Of a stretch of DNA of 64,000 nucleotides, positions 25,885 to 35,233 are shown piece by piece (the first letter of the stretch is position 1; each line of letters starts with the position of its first letter). A model generated the notes under the pieces. It was not told the origin of the DNA. It made no database searches and saw nothing but the letters and a program-made list of their open reading frames with translations. Origin of the DNA: Methylobacillus flagellatus (GTDB lineage: Bacteria > Pseudomonadota > Gammaproteobacteria > Burkholderiales > Methylophilaceae); NCBI RefSeq assembly GCF_005502435.1, contig NZ_SCOU01000001.1:62001-126000 (forward strand), written 5' to 3'. The translations under genes and the position numbers were made by a program.

Positions 25885-26050
25885 CGTGGCTTCCTAAGTG
25901 ACCTGCTTGCAGCCGCCTGAACATGGCGGACTGGTTGACTGAAAGGGCCGAAATATAGCATGTTTTGATGACCGGACCGTGACTTGCCACAAACCGGTCA
26001 CAAAGCTGGGGCTGCGACTTGCAGTGTGGCCTGCAAGCGCTTCATCCAGC

Positions 26051-26626
26051 TCAGATTTTTGGCAGCGTGACACCCACTTGACCCTGGTATTTACCGCCAC
26101 GATCCTTGTAAGAAGTCTCGCAGATATCATCGGCATCGGCTTCGAAGAACAGCACTTGCGCGCAGCCTTCGTTAGCGTAGATCTTGGCAGGTAGCGGGGT
26201 GGTGTTGCTGAACTCCAGCGTCACATAGCCTTCCCATTCCGGTTCGAACGGGGTGACGTTGACGATGATGCCGCAACGCGCGTAGGTGGATTTGCCCAGA
26301 CATACGGTCAGCACATTGCGAGGGATGCGGAAATATTCCACCGTACGCGCCAGCGCGAAGGAGTTAGGCGGGATGATGCAGTAATCCGCATTCACTTCCA
26401 CGAAGGAATTCGGATCGAAATTCTTGGGGTCCACGATGGTGCTGTTGAGGTTGGTGAACAGCTTGAATTCGCTGGAACAACGGATATCGTAGCCGTAGCT
26501 GGAGGTGCCATACGACACCAGACGTTCGCCAGCCCCGTTGACCTTGACTTGGCCAGGCTCGAACGGCGAAATCATGTCGTACTCTTCGGCCATGCGGCGT
26601 ATCCATTTGTCGGATTTGATGCTCAT
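26051..26626 (-). CDS. dcd: dCTP deaminase
   Basis: 191 residues. Deaminates dCTP to dUTP, feeding thymidylate synthesis. Motifs of the trimeric dUTPase-like family: [20 protein letters not shown] at the N-terminus, [36 protein letters not shown] (with the catalytic E in the following strand [13 protein letters not shown]), and [15 protein letters not shown] at the C-terminus. Start ATG has a GAGGGAA ribosome site. Lies between the decarboxylase gene and zwf on the same strand. Confidence 0.95.
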   Translation of the reverse strand: MSIKSDKWIRRMAEEYDMISPFEPGQVKVNGAGERLVSYGTSSYGYDIRCSSEFKLFTNLNSTIVDPKNFDPNSFVEVNADYCIIPPNSFALARTVEYFRIPRNVLTVCLGKSTYARCGIIVNVTPFEPEWEGYVTLEFSNTTPLPAKIYANEGCAQVLFFEADADDICETSYKDRGGKYQGQVGVTLPKI

Positions 26627-26672
26627 CGTATTCCCTCGCTAATAACGGTGTGTCGCGTCGGCGTTATCGTAC

Positions 26673-26710
26673 ATAAAAAACAGCCGCGTTCCTAACTGAA
26701 ACGCGGCTGC
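26673..26710 (-). terminator. terminator after zwf
   Basis: On the minus strand CAGCCGCGTT, loop, AACGCGGCTG (10-bp stem) followed by TTTTTTATG, 21 bases after the zwf stop. Confidence 0.85.
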
Positions 26711-26730
26711 ATGGGCTTGCTGATACAGAT

Positions 26731-28212
26731 TTAGTGCGCGTCGCCGCCCAGTTCGATGCTGTAGCGCCAGAACTGGTCTTCGTGTTCGAAGATCACCTTG
26801 GACGCTTCTGGGTCACGGCTGCCGGCTGGGTACTGATGTACCGGCTGGCGATCCTTGGCCCAAGCTTCGATGACCGGGTCGACCAGACGCCATTGCGCTT
26901 CCACTTCGCTGATGTGCAGATACAGCGAGTTATCGCCTTCCATCAGGTTCAGCAGCAGCGCTTCGTACGCGTCGATGGATTCATCGCCATCCTGACGGTT
27001 GGCTGCATCCAGTTGTATGGTGCGTGTGTTGATGTCCAGACCCGGGATCTTGGACTGGATCTCCATCTTGATGCACTCGCGTGGCTGTATGCCCAGCATC
27101 AGCCAGTTTTGATCCTGACCGTCGCCGATCTGCAGTGGCGACTTCTTGAAGCGGATGGAGATACGCGTATCTGCTTCGTGCAGGCGCTTGGCGGTGCGGA
27201 TGTAGAAAGGCACGCTTTCCCAGCGAGGATTGTCGATGAACAGCTTCAGTGCGGCATAGGTTTCCACCACGCTGCTGCTGTCGCCCAGCTCTTCCAGATA
27301 GCCCGGCACCTTCTCGCCGTTGACTTCGCCGGCCGCATATTGGGCGCGGAACGCGTGCTTATCCAGTTGGTCGACCGGGATGGGGCGGATGGCTTCCAGT
27401 ACCTTGATCTTCTCGGCACGGATGCCTTCTGGCGTGAGCGCGGACGGCATCTCCATGGCGGTCAGCGCCAGGGTTTGCAGAATGTGGCTCTGGATCATGT
27501 CGCGCAGTGCGCCGGTGGCATCGTAGAACTGGGTGCGGTCGCCCACGCCCAGCATCTCGGTGTTGGTGATCTGCACGTGATCGATGTAGTCCTTGTTCCA
27601 GATCGGCTCCAGCAGGCTGTTGGCGAAACGTTGCAGCATGATGTTCTGCAGCGCCGACTTGCCCAGATAGTGGTCGATACGGTAGATCTGGCTTTCCTTG
27701 AGGTGCTTGGTGATGGACGCCTGCAGCGCCTTGGCGGAAGGCAGGTCGGTACCGAACGGCTTCTCGATCACCACACGGCGCCAGTAGTTTTCTTCATTCA
27801 ACAGGTCGACCGCCGCCAGCTGGTCAACCACAGGCGCGAAATCGGACGGACGTACCGACAGGAAATAAGCCAGATTCTGTGGGAACACCTTGTCGTTGGA
27901 CAGGGTTTCCTTCATGCGCTGGAATGCATTCGGGTCAGTAGGCGGGTTGGCGTGGTAGAAGTTGCGCTCGATGAAGCGCTCAAACACTTGCTGGTCGTAG
28001 CCCTTTTTGAACTTGGCATCCAGCATGCCTTTGATGTCCGCCAGCCAGGCTTCACGGGAGACTTCACCGCGACCCACAGACAGGATCTTCATCTCTGCCG
28101 GCAGACGGCCTGCGGCATCCAGACGGAAGAGCCCTGGCATCAGCTTGACGCGGGAAAGGTTACCGCTGGCACCAAAAAGGACCAGTGTGCACGGGTCGAT
28201 TTGTTTTGTCAT
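26731..28212 (-). CDS. zwf: glucose-6-phosphate 1-dehydrogenase
   Basis: 493 residues. Oxidises glucose-6-phosphate to 6-phosphogluconolactone. Dinucleotide motif LVLFGASGNLSRVKLMPGLF at the N-terminus, the substrate signature RIDHYLGKSALQNIM, and EKPFGTDLPSAKAL. In RuMP-cycle methylotrophs this enzyme with Gnd forms the cyclic route that oxidises formaldehyde to CO2. gnd lies 84 bases upstream on the same strand, and pgl is divergent from gnd. The gap to gnd contains the hairpin CGGGAGAT/ATCTCCCG (28262-28283) without a T-tract, possibly an mRNA processing or stability element. Confidence 0.95.
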   Translation of the reverse strand: MTKQIDPCTLVLFGASGNLSRVKLMPGLFRLDAAGRLPAEMKILSVGRGEVSREAWLADIKGMLDAKFKKGYDQQVFERFIERNFYHANPPTDPNAFQRMKETLSNDKVFPQNLAYFLSVRPSDFAPVVDQLAAVDLLNEENYWRRVVIEKPFGTDLPSAKALQASITKHLKESQIYRIDHYLGKSALQNIMLQRFANSLLEPIWNKDYIDHVQITNTEMLGVGDRTQFYDATGALRDMIQSHILQTLALTAMEMPSALTPEGIRAEKIKVLEAIRPIPVDQLDKHAFRAQYAAGEVNGEKVPGYLEELGDSSSVVETYAALKLFIDNPRWESVPFYIRTAKRLHEADTRISIRFKKSPLQIGDGQDQNWLMLGIQPRECIKMEIQSKIPGLDINTRTIQLDAANRQDGDESIDAYEALLLNLMEGDNSLYLHISEVEAQWRLVDPVIEAWAKDRQPVHQYPAGSRDPEASKVIFEHEDQFWRYSIELGGDAH

Positions 28213-28296
28213 GACTAAACTTTCAATCGGAAATCAGAAATCTAGAGATCAGAAATACAGTCGGGAGATGTTGCCATCTCCCGAGGTGCTTGATGA

Positions 28297-29217
28297 TTAC
28301 TTGTCGCCAACCGATTTGACGAAGTGGCCACCGAAGCCGTTACGCATCATGGACAACAGCTTGTAGCTGTAGCCACTGGCGTCCTGGCTTCTGAAACGGG
28401 CTTGCAGTGCCAGGGTCAGAACTGGAGCTGCAACACCTTGTTCAACCGATTCCATCACGGTCCAGCGGCCTTCGCCGGAGTCTGCAACGTAAGGCGCAAC
28501 AGCGGTCAGTTCCTGGTCGTCCTTCAGTGCGTCAGCGGTCAGATCCAGCAACCAGCTACGGACGACGGAACCATGACGCCACAGTTCGGTGATCTGGGCC
28601 AGGTCGAGGTTGAACTCTTCCTTGCCCTTGATCAGGTCCAAGCCTTCAGCCATCGCCTGCATCATGCCGTATTCGATACCGTTGTGTATCATCTTGGTGA
28701 AGTGACCGGAACCGATCGGGCCTACATGCGCCCAGCCGTTCTCCTTGGAGGGAGCCAGCGCGATCAGCACAGGGGTCAGCGTCTTTGCAACGTCGTCATT
28801 GGCACCTACCATCAGGCAGTAGCCGTTCTGCAGGCCCCAGATACCACCGGAGGTGCCGCAGTCCATGAAGCCCAGGCCTTGTTCAGCCAGCCATGCGCCC
28901 CGGCGTTGGCTGTCCTTGTAATTCGAGTTACCACCATCAATGATGATGTCGCCCTTGTTCAGCAGCGGAACCAGCGCCTTGATCTGGTTTTCGGTCGGCT
29001 CGCCGCTAGGCAGCATCATCCACACGATCTTTTGGCCGTCGCCCAGTTTGGCAACAGCGTCTTCTACGGATTTGGATGGGATCATGCCGCTTTCTTGCGC
29101 GATCTGATTCACGGTGTCCTGATTGAAGTCAAAGCCGACGACTTCAATGCCACCCTTTTGCAGACGGCGTGCCATGTTGCCGCCCATTTTGCCCAAACCC
29201 AGCATTGCTAATTTCAT
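28297..29217 (-). CDS. gnd: 6-phosphogluconate dehydrogenase, decarboxylating, short form
   Basis: 306 residues, well short of the ~470 of classical Gnd; this is the short form usually regarded as NAD-preferring. N-terminal GLGKMGGNMARRLQKGGIEV nucleotide fold, IIIDGGNSNYKDSQRR, CGTSGGIWGLQNGYCLMVGA, and the catalytic lysine in GSGHFTKMIHNGIEYGMMQA. Converts 6-phosphogluconate to ribulose-5-phosphate and CO2, returning the formaldehyde acceptor of the RuMP pathway. Divergent from pgl; first gene of a gnd-zwf unit. Confidence 0.93.
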   Translation of the reverse strand: MKLAMLGLGKMGGNMARRLQKGGIEVVGFDFNQDTVNQIAQESGMIPSKSVEDAVAKLGDGQKIVWMMLPSGEPTENQIKALVPLLNKGDIIIDGGNSNYKDSQRRGAWLAEQGLGFMDCGTSGGIWGLQNGYCLMVGANDDVAKTLTPVLIALAPSKENGWAHVGPIGSGHFTKMIHNGIEYGMMQAMAEGLDLIKGKEEFNLDLAQITELWRHGSVVRSWLLDLTADALKDDQELTAVAPYVADSGEGRWTVMESVEQGVAAPVLTLALQARFRSQDASGYSYKLLSMMRNGFGGHFVKSVGDK

Positions 29218-29338
29218 TTGTGTTTTCCTTGATGAGGATGATGTGTCATCATCTCTGGTTGAGATTTAAGAAAATTGATATGCGCTTTTTTGAGCTGCAT
29301 AACTATTGAATTATACCGCAAAATAGGTGACGTTTTTT

Positions 29339-30049
29339 ATGCAAAATCAGCTTCAACCCATCATCGTCAATAAACAAACTAGCCGCTGGCACCGGTTTGA
29401 CAGTCAACAGGCCATCAATGAGGCTGCACTGGAGCGTATCCTCGCTGCCGCGCAGGAATCGATTTCCGCACGTGGCCGCTTCAGCATCGTGCTGGCGGGT
29501 GGTGGTACGCCCAAATCCGTTTATGGTTTGTTACGCAATGCGCAAGCCGATTGGAGCAAGTGGCATGTGTATCACAATGACGACCGCTGCCTGCCAGTGG
29601 ATCATGCCGACCGCAACAGCCTGATGGCGCGTGAGGTATGGCTCAATCATGTGGCCATCCCCGCAAATCAGGTGCATGACATCCCGGCAGAGCTGGGCCC
29701 TGTCGAAGGCGCCAAGGCGTATGCCGCGACCGTAGCCGGTATCGACACCTTTGATCTGGTACTGCTGGGTCTGGGTGAAGATGGCCATACTGCCAGCCTG
29801 TTCCCTGGCCATGTCTGGGACGATAGCCTGGATGCTTTCCCGGTATTCAACGCACCCAAGCCGCCTTCTGAGCGCATCTCGCTGAGCGCACGTCGTCTGA
29901 GCGACACGCGTGAAGTCATGTTTCTGGTGACGGGCGCAGGCAAGCAGGAAGCGGTCGATAACTGGCGTAACGGCGTGGCGATCCCCGCGACAGTGATCGC
30001 GCCTGCAACGGGTGTGGATGTCTACACGTTCGGCGTCGAGCTGAAATAA
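29339..30049 (+). CDS. pgl: 6-phosphogluconolactonase
   Basis: 236 residues. Hydrolyses 6-phosphogluconolactone, the step between Zwf and Gnd. Motifs FSIVLAGGGTPKSVYGLL, HVYHNDDRCLPVDHADRNS and LVLLGLGEDGHTASLFPG belong to the DevB/NagB-like lactonases. A GTG at 29327 is in frame, but AGGTGA at 29325-29330 is properly spaced for the ATG at 29339. Divergent from gnd across 121 AT-rich bases that must hold both promoters. Confidence 0.93.
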   Translation: MQNQLQPIIVNKQTSRWHRFDSQQAINEAALERILAAAQESISARGRFSIVLAGGGTPKSVYGLLRNAQADWSKWHVYHNDDRCLPVDHADRNSLMAREVWLNHVAIPANQVHDIPAELGPVEGAKAYAATVAGIDTFDLVLLGLGEDGHTASLFPGHVWDDSLDAFPVFNAPKPPSERISLSARRLSDTREVMFLVTGAGKQEAVDNWRNGVAIPATVIAPATGVDVYTFGVELK

Positions 30050-30072
30050 ACTGTGTCATCTGCCCAGAAAAG

Positions 30073-30096
30073 AGCCCGCGCAAGCGGGCTTTTTTG
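30073..30096 (+). terminator. terminator after pgl
   Basis: AGCCCGC, loop GCAA, GCGGGCT and six T residues, 23 bases after the pgl stop. Confidence 0.88.
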
Positions 30097-30128
30097 TGCC
30101 CGCTAGGGAGTTTGTGCTCGCTAGGCAG
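30093..30128. repeat. 18-bp direct tandem duplication
   Basis: TTTGTGCCCGCTAGGGAG is followed immediately by TTTGTGCTCGCTAGGCAG, two mismatches in 18. It begins in the T-tract of the pgl terminator and is non-coding. Confidence 0.75.
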
Positions 30129-30142
30129 GCTTGTCGTTCGTC

Positions 30143-30162
30143 ATTCCAGCGAAGGCGGGAAT
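30143..30162. repeat. dispersed-repeat-like inverted element (ATTCC...GGAAT)
   Basis: ATTCCAGCGAAGGCGGGAAT, in the context GTC[..]CCGG, resembles the 'GTCATTCCCGCGAAAGCGGGAATCC' class of small intergenic repeats (dRS3-like) common in betaproteobacteria. Here one base pair is broken. A second small hairpin, CTCGCC-CGGCA-GGCGAG, lies at 30205-30221 just before the apbC stop. Confidence 0.6.
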
Positions 30163-30228
30163 CCGGGTCGCGATGGCAAAGGGTGCGGTAATAAAACGCC
30201 GGCCTCGCCCGGCAGGCGAGCTACTTTA

Positions 30229-31317
30229 TTAAGTATTCTGGATCACGATATTCGGGAATTTGCTGGTGTGGTCTAGACTCAGGTTGGCGATCTTGATCGC
30301 GGTCTTGCGGGCGATCGCCTTATAAGTACTTGCGATCGCGCTGTCCGGTTCTGCCACTACGGTCGGCGTGCCACTATCAGCCTGTTCGCGGATACGGATG
30401 TCCAGCGGTAAGGAGCCCAGCAGTTCCACGTTGTAGTCGGCGCACATGTGCGCCGCACCACCTGCGCCGAAGATGTGTTCTTCATGGCCGCAATTGGAGC
30501 AGATGTGCGTGCTCATGTTCTCCACGATGCCGAGGATGGGGATGCCGACTTTTTCGAACATCTTCAATCCCTTGCGGGCATCAAGCAGGGCGATGTCCTG
30601 TGGGGTGGTCACGATGACCGCGCCCGTGACCGGGACTTTCTGGGCCAGCGTGAGCTGAATGTCGCCGGTGCCGGGTGGCAGGTCGATGACCAGATAATCC
30701 AGCTCTTTCCAGCGCGTGTCGCGCAGCAGTTGTTCCAGCGCGCCGGTGACCATGGGGCCGCGCCACACCATGGGCGTGTCGGTATCGACCAGAAAGCCGA
30801 TGGACATGGCTTGCAGGCCATGCCCCATCATGGGTTCTATGCTTTTGCCATCTTCGCTGTCAGGACGGCCGGAGATGCCCAGCATCTGCGGTTGCGAGGG
30901 GCCGTAGATATCCGCATCCAGGATGCCGACACGCGCGCCTTCGGCCGCCAGTGCCAGTGCCAGATTCACCGAAGTGGTGGATTTGCCTACGCCGCCCTTG
31001 CCGGACGCCACCGCGATCACGTTCTTGACGCCGTTCAACAGGCCCACGCCGCGCTGTACGCTATGTGCAACGATGCGGCTGCCGATATTGACGGTGACGC
31101 CGGTCACGTCAGGCAGGCTGCGCAATTCGGCTGCCACCAGTGCTTGCACGGATGCCATCACCGAATTGGCCGGATACCCGAGCACGATGTCCACAGACAC
31201 ATGACTGTCCTTGATCTGGATGTTCTTGGCCGATTTGCCGCTGACGAAATCGCGTCCGGTGTTGGGGTCTATGAGCGCTTTGAGCGCGTTTTGAATCTGC
31301 GATTCGCTGATGGCCAT
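30229..31317 (-). CDS. apbC: iron-sulfur cluster carrier ATPase (Mrp/ApbC)
   Basis: 362 residues. N-terminal MIP18/DUF59 domain (~1-95), then the P-loop ATPase with the deviant Walker A VASGKGGVGKSTTSVNLALA, LDADIYGPSQP and DYLVIDLPPGTGDIQLT. The cluster-binding CxxC is in THICSNCGHEEHIFG. It scaffolds and transfers Fe-S clusters in the cytoplasm. The frame is open further upstream to 31404, but AGGAAG lies five bases before the ATG at 31317 and the conserved N-terminus starts there. Divergent from metG. Confidence 0.95.
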   Translation of the reverse strand: MAISESQIQNALKALIDPNTGRDFVSGKSAKNIQIKDSHVSVDIVLGYPANSVMASVQALVAAELRSLPDVTGVTVNIGSRIVAHSVQRGVGLLNGVKNVIAVASGKGGVGKSTTSVNLALALAAEGARVGILDADIYGPSQPQMLGISGRPDSEDGKSIEPMMGHGLQAMSIGFLVDTDTPMVWRGPMVTGALEQLLRDTRWKELDYLVIDLPPGTGDIQLTLAQKVPVTGAVIVTTPQDIALLDARKGLKMFEKVGIPILGIVENMSTHICSNCGHEEHIFGAGGAAHMCADYNVELLGSLPLDIRIREQADSGTPTVVAEPDSAIASTYKAIARKTAIKIANLSLDHTSKFPNIVIQNT

Positions 31318-31493
31318 GCTGTCTTCCTGACTGGGGATGTTGCGGTGGATGGGGCAAAACACGATTTTAGCGCATGTGACCTGCTGCTGCATGGGCGGTT
31401 CCAAACCAGTGCTGCTCGCAAGATAGCCATCAACAAGCGGGCTGCATTTGCTAAAATGCGCGCTTTCCCTTGAAAAATAAGCCTTCAGGCATC

Positions 31494-33560
31494 ATGACCC
31501 GTAAACTCCTTGTTACCTCCGCCTTGCCTTATGCCAATGGCAGCATCCACCTTGGCCACCTGGTCGAGTATATCCAGACCGATATCTGGGTGCGCTTCCA
31601 GAAGATGCAGGGCCACAGCGTGCATTATGTGTGTGCTGACGATACGCATGGCACGCCCATCATGCTGCGCGCCGAGAAGGAAGGCATCACACCGGAGGCC
31701 CTGATCGCCAAGGTACACGCCGAGCACAGCGCCGATTTTGCCGAATTCCTGGTCGAGTTCGATAACTATCACTCGACCAACGCGCCCGAGAACAAACAGC
31801 TGTCGCAGAACATCTACCGCGCATTGCGCAGCAATGGCAAGATCGCCACCAAGACCATCGAGCAGTTCTACGACCCGGTCAAGCAGATGTTCCTGCCGGA
31901 CCGCTTCATCAAGGGCGAGTGCCCCAAGTGCCACGCCAAAGACCAGTATGGTGATTCCTGCGAAGTGTGTGGTGCCACCTACAACCCGACCGAGCTGATC
32001 AATCCGTTCTCGGCGGTATCGGGCGCCACGCCGGTACGCAAGGAGACCGAGCATTACTTCTTCAAGCTGTCCGAGTGCGAAGACTTCCTCAAGCGCTGGA
32101 CGCGCTCTGGCACCTTGCAGGCGGAAGCCGCCAACAAGATGGGTGAATGGTTCGCTTCCGGTTTGTCGGATTGGGACATCTCGCGTGACGCGCCATACTT
32201 CGGTTTCGAGATCCCGGATGCGCCGGGCAAATATTTCTATGTGTGGCTGGACGCGCCTATCGGCTACATGGCCAGCTTTAAGAACCTGTGTGACAAGCGT
32301 CAGCAATCAGTTGGCGGTGATCAGCAGGCGGGGCTGGATTTTGATGAATACTGGAAGCAGGATTCCACTACCGAGCTGTATCACTTCATCGGCAAGGATA
32401 TCCTGTATTTTCATGCGCTGTTCTGGCCGGCTACGCTGGAGTATTCCGGTCACCGCAAGCCCACACAGGTATTCGCGCACGGTTTTCTGACCGTGAATGG
32501 CGAGAAGATGTCCAAATCGCGCGGTACCTTCATCACGGCACGCAGCTACCTGGAGCATGTGAAGAACCCGGAATACCTGCGCTATTACTACGCCGCCAAA
32601 TTGAACGGCAGCATGGAAGACATCGACCTTAATCTTGAGGACTTCGTCGCGCGCGTGAACTCGGATTTGGTCGGCAAATACATCAACATCGCCAGCCGTT
32701 GTGCCGGTTTCATCAGCAAGCGTTTTGATGGCAAGCTCGCTGTAGCAAGCGACAACGCAGTGATCGCCGACATGCGTGCAGCGGCCGCCAGCATCGCGGA
32801 CAGCTACGTCAACCGTGACTTCGGCCGTGCCCTGCGCGAGATCATGGCGCTGGCGGACAAGGCCAATGGCTATGTGGCCGAACATGCGCCCTGGGAAATG
32901 GCCAAGCAGCCTGGCCGCGAAGCCGAGCTGCATCGCGTCTGCTCTGATGCGCTGGAGATGTTCCGCTTGTTGACGATCTACCTGAAACCGGTGCTGCCCA
33001 AGCTGGCTGTTTCCATCGAGCAGTTCCTGAATGTTGTGCCGTTGAGCTGGGCCGATGTGGCAGCTGGTTTGCCAGCTGGCCATGGCATTCGGACCTATCA
33101 GCATTTGATCACCCGTATCGACCCTAAACAGATTGAAGCCATGACCGAAGCCAATAAAGAGAACCTGCAACCGCAAACCGCACCTGCGCCGGTGGCCGCA
33201 CCTGTTGCTGCAACGCCTGCTACTGACGAGCACCATATCTCCATCGATGATTTTGCCAAGGTGGATCTGCGTATCGCGCGTATCGTCGCCGCCAATCACG
33301 TGGAAGGGGCTGAAAAACTGCTGCAGCTGACGCTGGATATAGGCGATGAAAACACGCGCAATGTGTTTGCCGGCATCAAATCGGCTTATGACCCGGCAAC
33401 GTTGCAGGGCAGGCTGACCGTCATGGTGGCCAATCTGGCGCCGCGCAAGATGAAGTTCGGCCTCTCTGAAGGCATGGTGCTGGCCGCCAGTGATGAGCGT
33501 GGTGGCCCGTTCATTCTGTCACCGGACAGCGGCGCGCAGCCTGGTATGCGCGTCAAGTAA
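31494..33560 (+). CDS. metG: methionyl-tRNA synthetase
   Basis: 688 residues. HIGH-type motif in [17 protein letters not shown], zinc knuckle [22 protein letters not shown] motif in [12 protein letters not shown], anticodon-binding helical region, an Ala/Pro linker near 560, and the C-terminal tRNA-binding/dimerisation domain ([20 protein letters not shown]). An upstream start at 31470 is open; the ATG at 31494 follows CAGGCATC and matches the family N-terminus [16 protein letters not shown]. Single gene ahead of a strong terminator. Confidence 0.96.
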   Translation: MTRKLLVTSALPYANGSIHLGHLVEYIQTDIWVRFQKMQGHSVHYVCADDTHGTPIMLRAEKEGITPEALIAKVHAEHSADFAEFLVEFDNYHSTNAPENKQLSQNIYRALRSNGKIATKTIEQFYDPVKQMFLPDRFIKGECPKCHAKDQYGDSCEVCGATYNPTELINPFSAVSGATPVRKETEHYFFKLSECEDFLKRWTRSGTLQAEAANKMGEWFASGLSDWDISRDAPYFGFEIPDAPGKYFYVWLDAPIGYMASFKNLCDKRQQSVGGDQQAGLDFDEYWKQDSTTELYHFIGKDILYFHALFWPATLEYSGHRKPTQVFAHGFLTVNGEKMSKSRGTFITARSYLEHVKNPEYLRYYYAAKLNGSMEDIDLNLEDFVARVNSDLVGKYINIASRCAGFISKRFDGKLAVASDNAVIADMRAAAASIADSYVNRDFGRALREIMALADKANGYVAEHAPWEMAKQPGREAELHRVCSDALEMFRLLTIYLKPVLPKLAVSIEQFLNVVPLSWADVAAGLPAGHGIRTYQHLITRIDPKQIEAMTEANKENLQPQTAPAPVAAPVAATPATDEHHISIDDFAKVDLRIARIVAANHVEGAEKLLQLTLDIGDENTRNVFAGIKSAYDPATLQGRLTVMVANLAPRKMKFGLSEGMVLAASDERGGPFILSPDSGAQPGMRVK

Positions 33561-33610
33561 ACAGGATTGTTCACGGTCGGCATAACGATCAGCTGTGAGT
33601 ATCAAACAAC

Positions 33611-33642
33611 ATTAAGAAAGCCCCGAATGGGGCTTTCTTAAT
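33611..33642. terminator. bidirectional terminator after metG
   Basis: ATTAAGAAAGCCCC, loop GAAT, GGGGCTTTCTTAAT: a perfect 14-bp stem. It lies between convergent metG (plus) and the comEA-like gene (minus). Confidence 0.9.
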
Positions 33643-33685
33643 TCTGCTAGTTGGTAACGCCCTAGCGACATGTGGATGTTAGGTC

Positions 33686-33991
33686 CTATTTCTTCACTTC
33701 TTTGACGATCTTTTCGGGCCTGGCGGCCACGGCTTTGCTGGGGCCCACGGTCAGTTCCTTTCTGACCTTGTCCATGGTGGCGCTGCCAAAGCCCGGCACC
33801 TTGTCCAGATCGTCCACCGATTTGAACGCGCCATTCTTGCTGCGGTAGTCCACGATGGCAGCGGCTTTGCTGGGGCCGATGCCGTTGACGCTTTCCAGCT
33901 CGCTGCTGCTGGCGCTATTAAGATCGACAGCCGCATGGGCCATCAGGCTGAACAAGAGAGTGAACAGCACAAGCACGGTACGCTGATACAT
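33686..33991 (-). CDS. ComEA-like helix-hairpin-helix DNA-binding protein
   Basis: 101 residues. Signal peptide MYQRTVLVLFTLLFSLMAHA, then VDLNSASSSELESVNGIGPSKAAAIVDYR and FKSVDDLDKVPGFGSATMDK in part, the two helix-hairpin-helix motifs of ComEA/YbaV, and a Lys-rich end (RPEKIVKEVKK). It binds DNA in the periplasm and is linked to transformation uptake. The upstream codons to 34048 are unlikely; GGAGG stands six bases before the ATG at 33991. No other competence gene is adjacent. Confidence 0.88.
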   Translation of the reverse strand: MYQRTVLVLFTLLFSLMAHAAVDLNSASSSELESVNGIGPSKAAAIVDYRSKNGAFKSVDDLDKVPGFGSATMDKVRKELTVGPSKAVAARPEKIVKEVKK

Positions 33992-34282
33992 GATGAACCT
34001 CCGTAATCTGGATGAATAGGTGTGCGGGTAAGGGCACAGCGTCATCATAAGCAGGGCGCTTGTGCTTAAATATCAGCCACCTGGATGGTTTTGGAGGGTC
34101 TGCCTCAGTGCTGACAACTCGGCTGCACTGTTGCTATCCCCATGGTGGGGCAGTGTCATCTCATGCATGCGCGGTATGCAAACTCCATTAGAATGTGGCT
34201 ATTCATACCAAGCGGCTAGCTAGAAAGAGTAGCCACTGGTATCGCAGTCAGGTAGATCGAATAACTTATGGAGGAGATGAAG

Positions 34283-35053
34283 ATGGTACCCGAGCAAACC
34301 TTGAGTCTGGCAGGCAAAGCGGCATTGATCACCGGTGGTGCAGTCGGCATAGGCCGTGCAACTGCCTTGTCCATGGGTCGTGCCGGCGCTTTCATCGGCA
34401 TTCACTACTATTCCAGTCAAGCGGCTGCAGAAGCGTTGCAGGCTGAGTTGCAGGCGCTGGACATTCAATGCGTACTGTTGCCTGGCGACCTGACCGATGA
34501 AGCGCAGGCGAAGCGCGTGGTGACCGACATGGTGGCAGCGGCGGGGCGCCTGGATATCCTGGTCAACAACAGTGGCGGGCTGGTCAAGCGTGAGAAGATC
34601 GAGGACTGTTCGGTGGAAACCTGGCGCAAGTCGCTGGACCTCAACTCCACCAGTGCGTTTCTGGTGACCAAGCATGCCATTCCGCACCTGCGCGCAACGG
34701 GCAGCGGGCGTATCGTCAACCTGTTGTCACTGTCGGTACAGACCGGCGGCGCCAACGGTGCAGGTGCCTATGCGGCGGGCAAGGGGGCGCTGATGGTGTT
34801 CACGCACACCTTGGCCAAGGAACTAGCCCCGTTGGTACGAACCAACTCGGTGATGCCGGGCACGGTGGAAACACAGCACCACGAGATCCATTCCACGCCA
34901 GAGATGCTGGAAGCCTACCGCAAACAGACGCCGCTGGGCCGCAACACCTTTGCGGAAGAAGTGGCGAGTTCCGTGCATTTTCTGGCCAGCGACATGGCCT
35001 CGCACATCAATGGCGCGCTGATCGACATCAGCGGTGGCCGATTCCTGCGCTAA
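34283..35053 (+). CDS. SDR-family oxidoreductase
   Basis: 256 residues. Classical short-chain dehydrogenase: cofactor motif GKAALITGGAVGIGRATAL, NNSGG (replacing NNAG), catalytic serine in IVNLLSLSVQTGG, and the YxxxK pair in GAYAAGKGALMVF. The C-terminus has LASDMASHINGALIDISGGR. ATGs at 34268 and 34277 are also in frame, but GGAGGAG ends six bases before the ATG at 34283. Substrate unknown; FabG-like 3-oxoacyl or sugar alcohol activity are both possible. Single gene with its own terminator. Confidence 0.83.
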   Translation: MVPEQTLSLAGKAALITGGAVGIGRATALSMGRAGAFIGIHYYSSQAAAEALQAELQALDIQCVLLPGDLTDEAQAKRVVTDMVAAAGRLDILVNNSGGLVKREKIEDCSVETWRKSLDLNSTSAFLVTKHAIPHLRATGSGRIVNLLSLSVQTGGANGAGAYAAGKGALMVFTHTLAKELAPLVRTNSVMPGTVETQHHEIHSTPEMLEAYRKQTPLGRNTFAEEVASSVHFLASDMASHINGALIDISGGRFLR

Positions 35054-35093
35054 TGCATTGTTATTAAATCGATTTAAAGCTTTTATCCCATAA

Positions 35094-35123
35094 AAAACGG
35101 GGTGCCAACTGGCACCCCGTTTT
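35094..35123. terminator. terminator after the SDR gene, bidirectional
   Basis: AAAACGGGGTGCC, loop AACT, GGCACCCCGTTTT: perfect 13-bp stem with flanking A and T tracts. It sits between the convergent SDR gene and glnD. Confidence 0.9.
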
Positions 35124-35233
35124 AGATTGCACTTCACTAAATTCCAGATTGCGTTTTAGATAGGGCTTCGCTAACGAGAGTCATCAGCACCTGTGACCAC
35201 TCAGGCCGCGATCATTGAAGTGCAGGCCTGCAG

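Noticed and set aside
25969-26000. TGACCGG/CCGGTCA inverted repeat between dcd and the decarboxylase gene
   Set aside because: The 18-base loop and lack of a T-tract give no support for a terminator, and there is no match to a known operator; could be chance.
26734-28218. 494-codon open frame on the plus strand covering zwf
   Set aside because: It is the exact antisense of zwf, has no domain logic or ribosome site, and arises from GC-biased codon use on the other strand.
28262-28283. Hairpin CGGGAGAT/ATCTCCCG between gnd and zwf as a terminator
   Set aside because: There is no T-tract after it on either strand and zwf needs read-through; noted only as a possible processing site.
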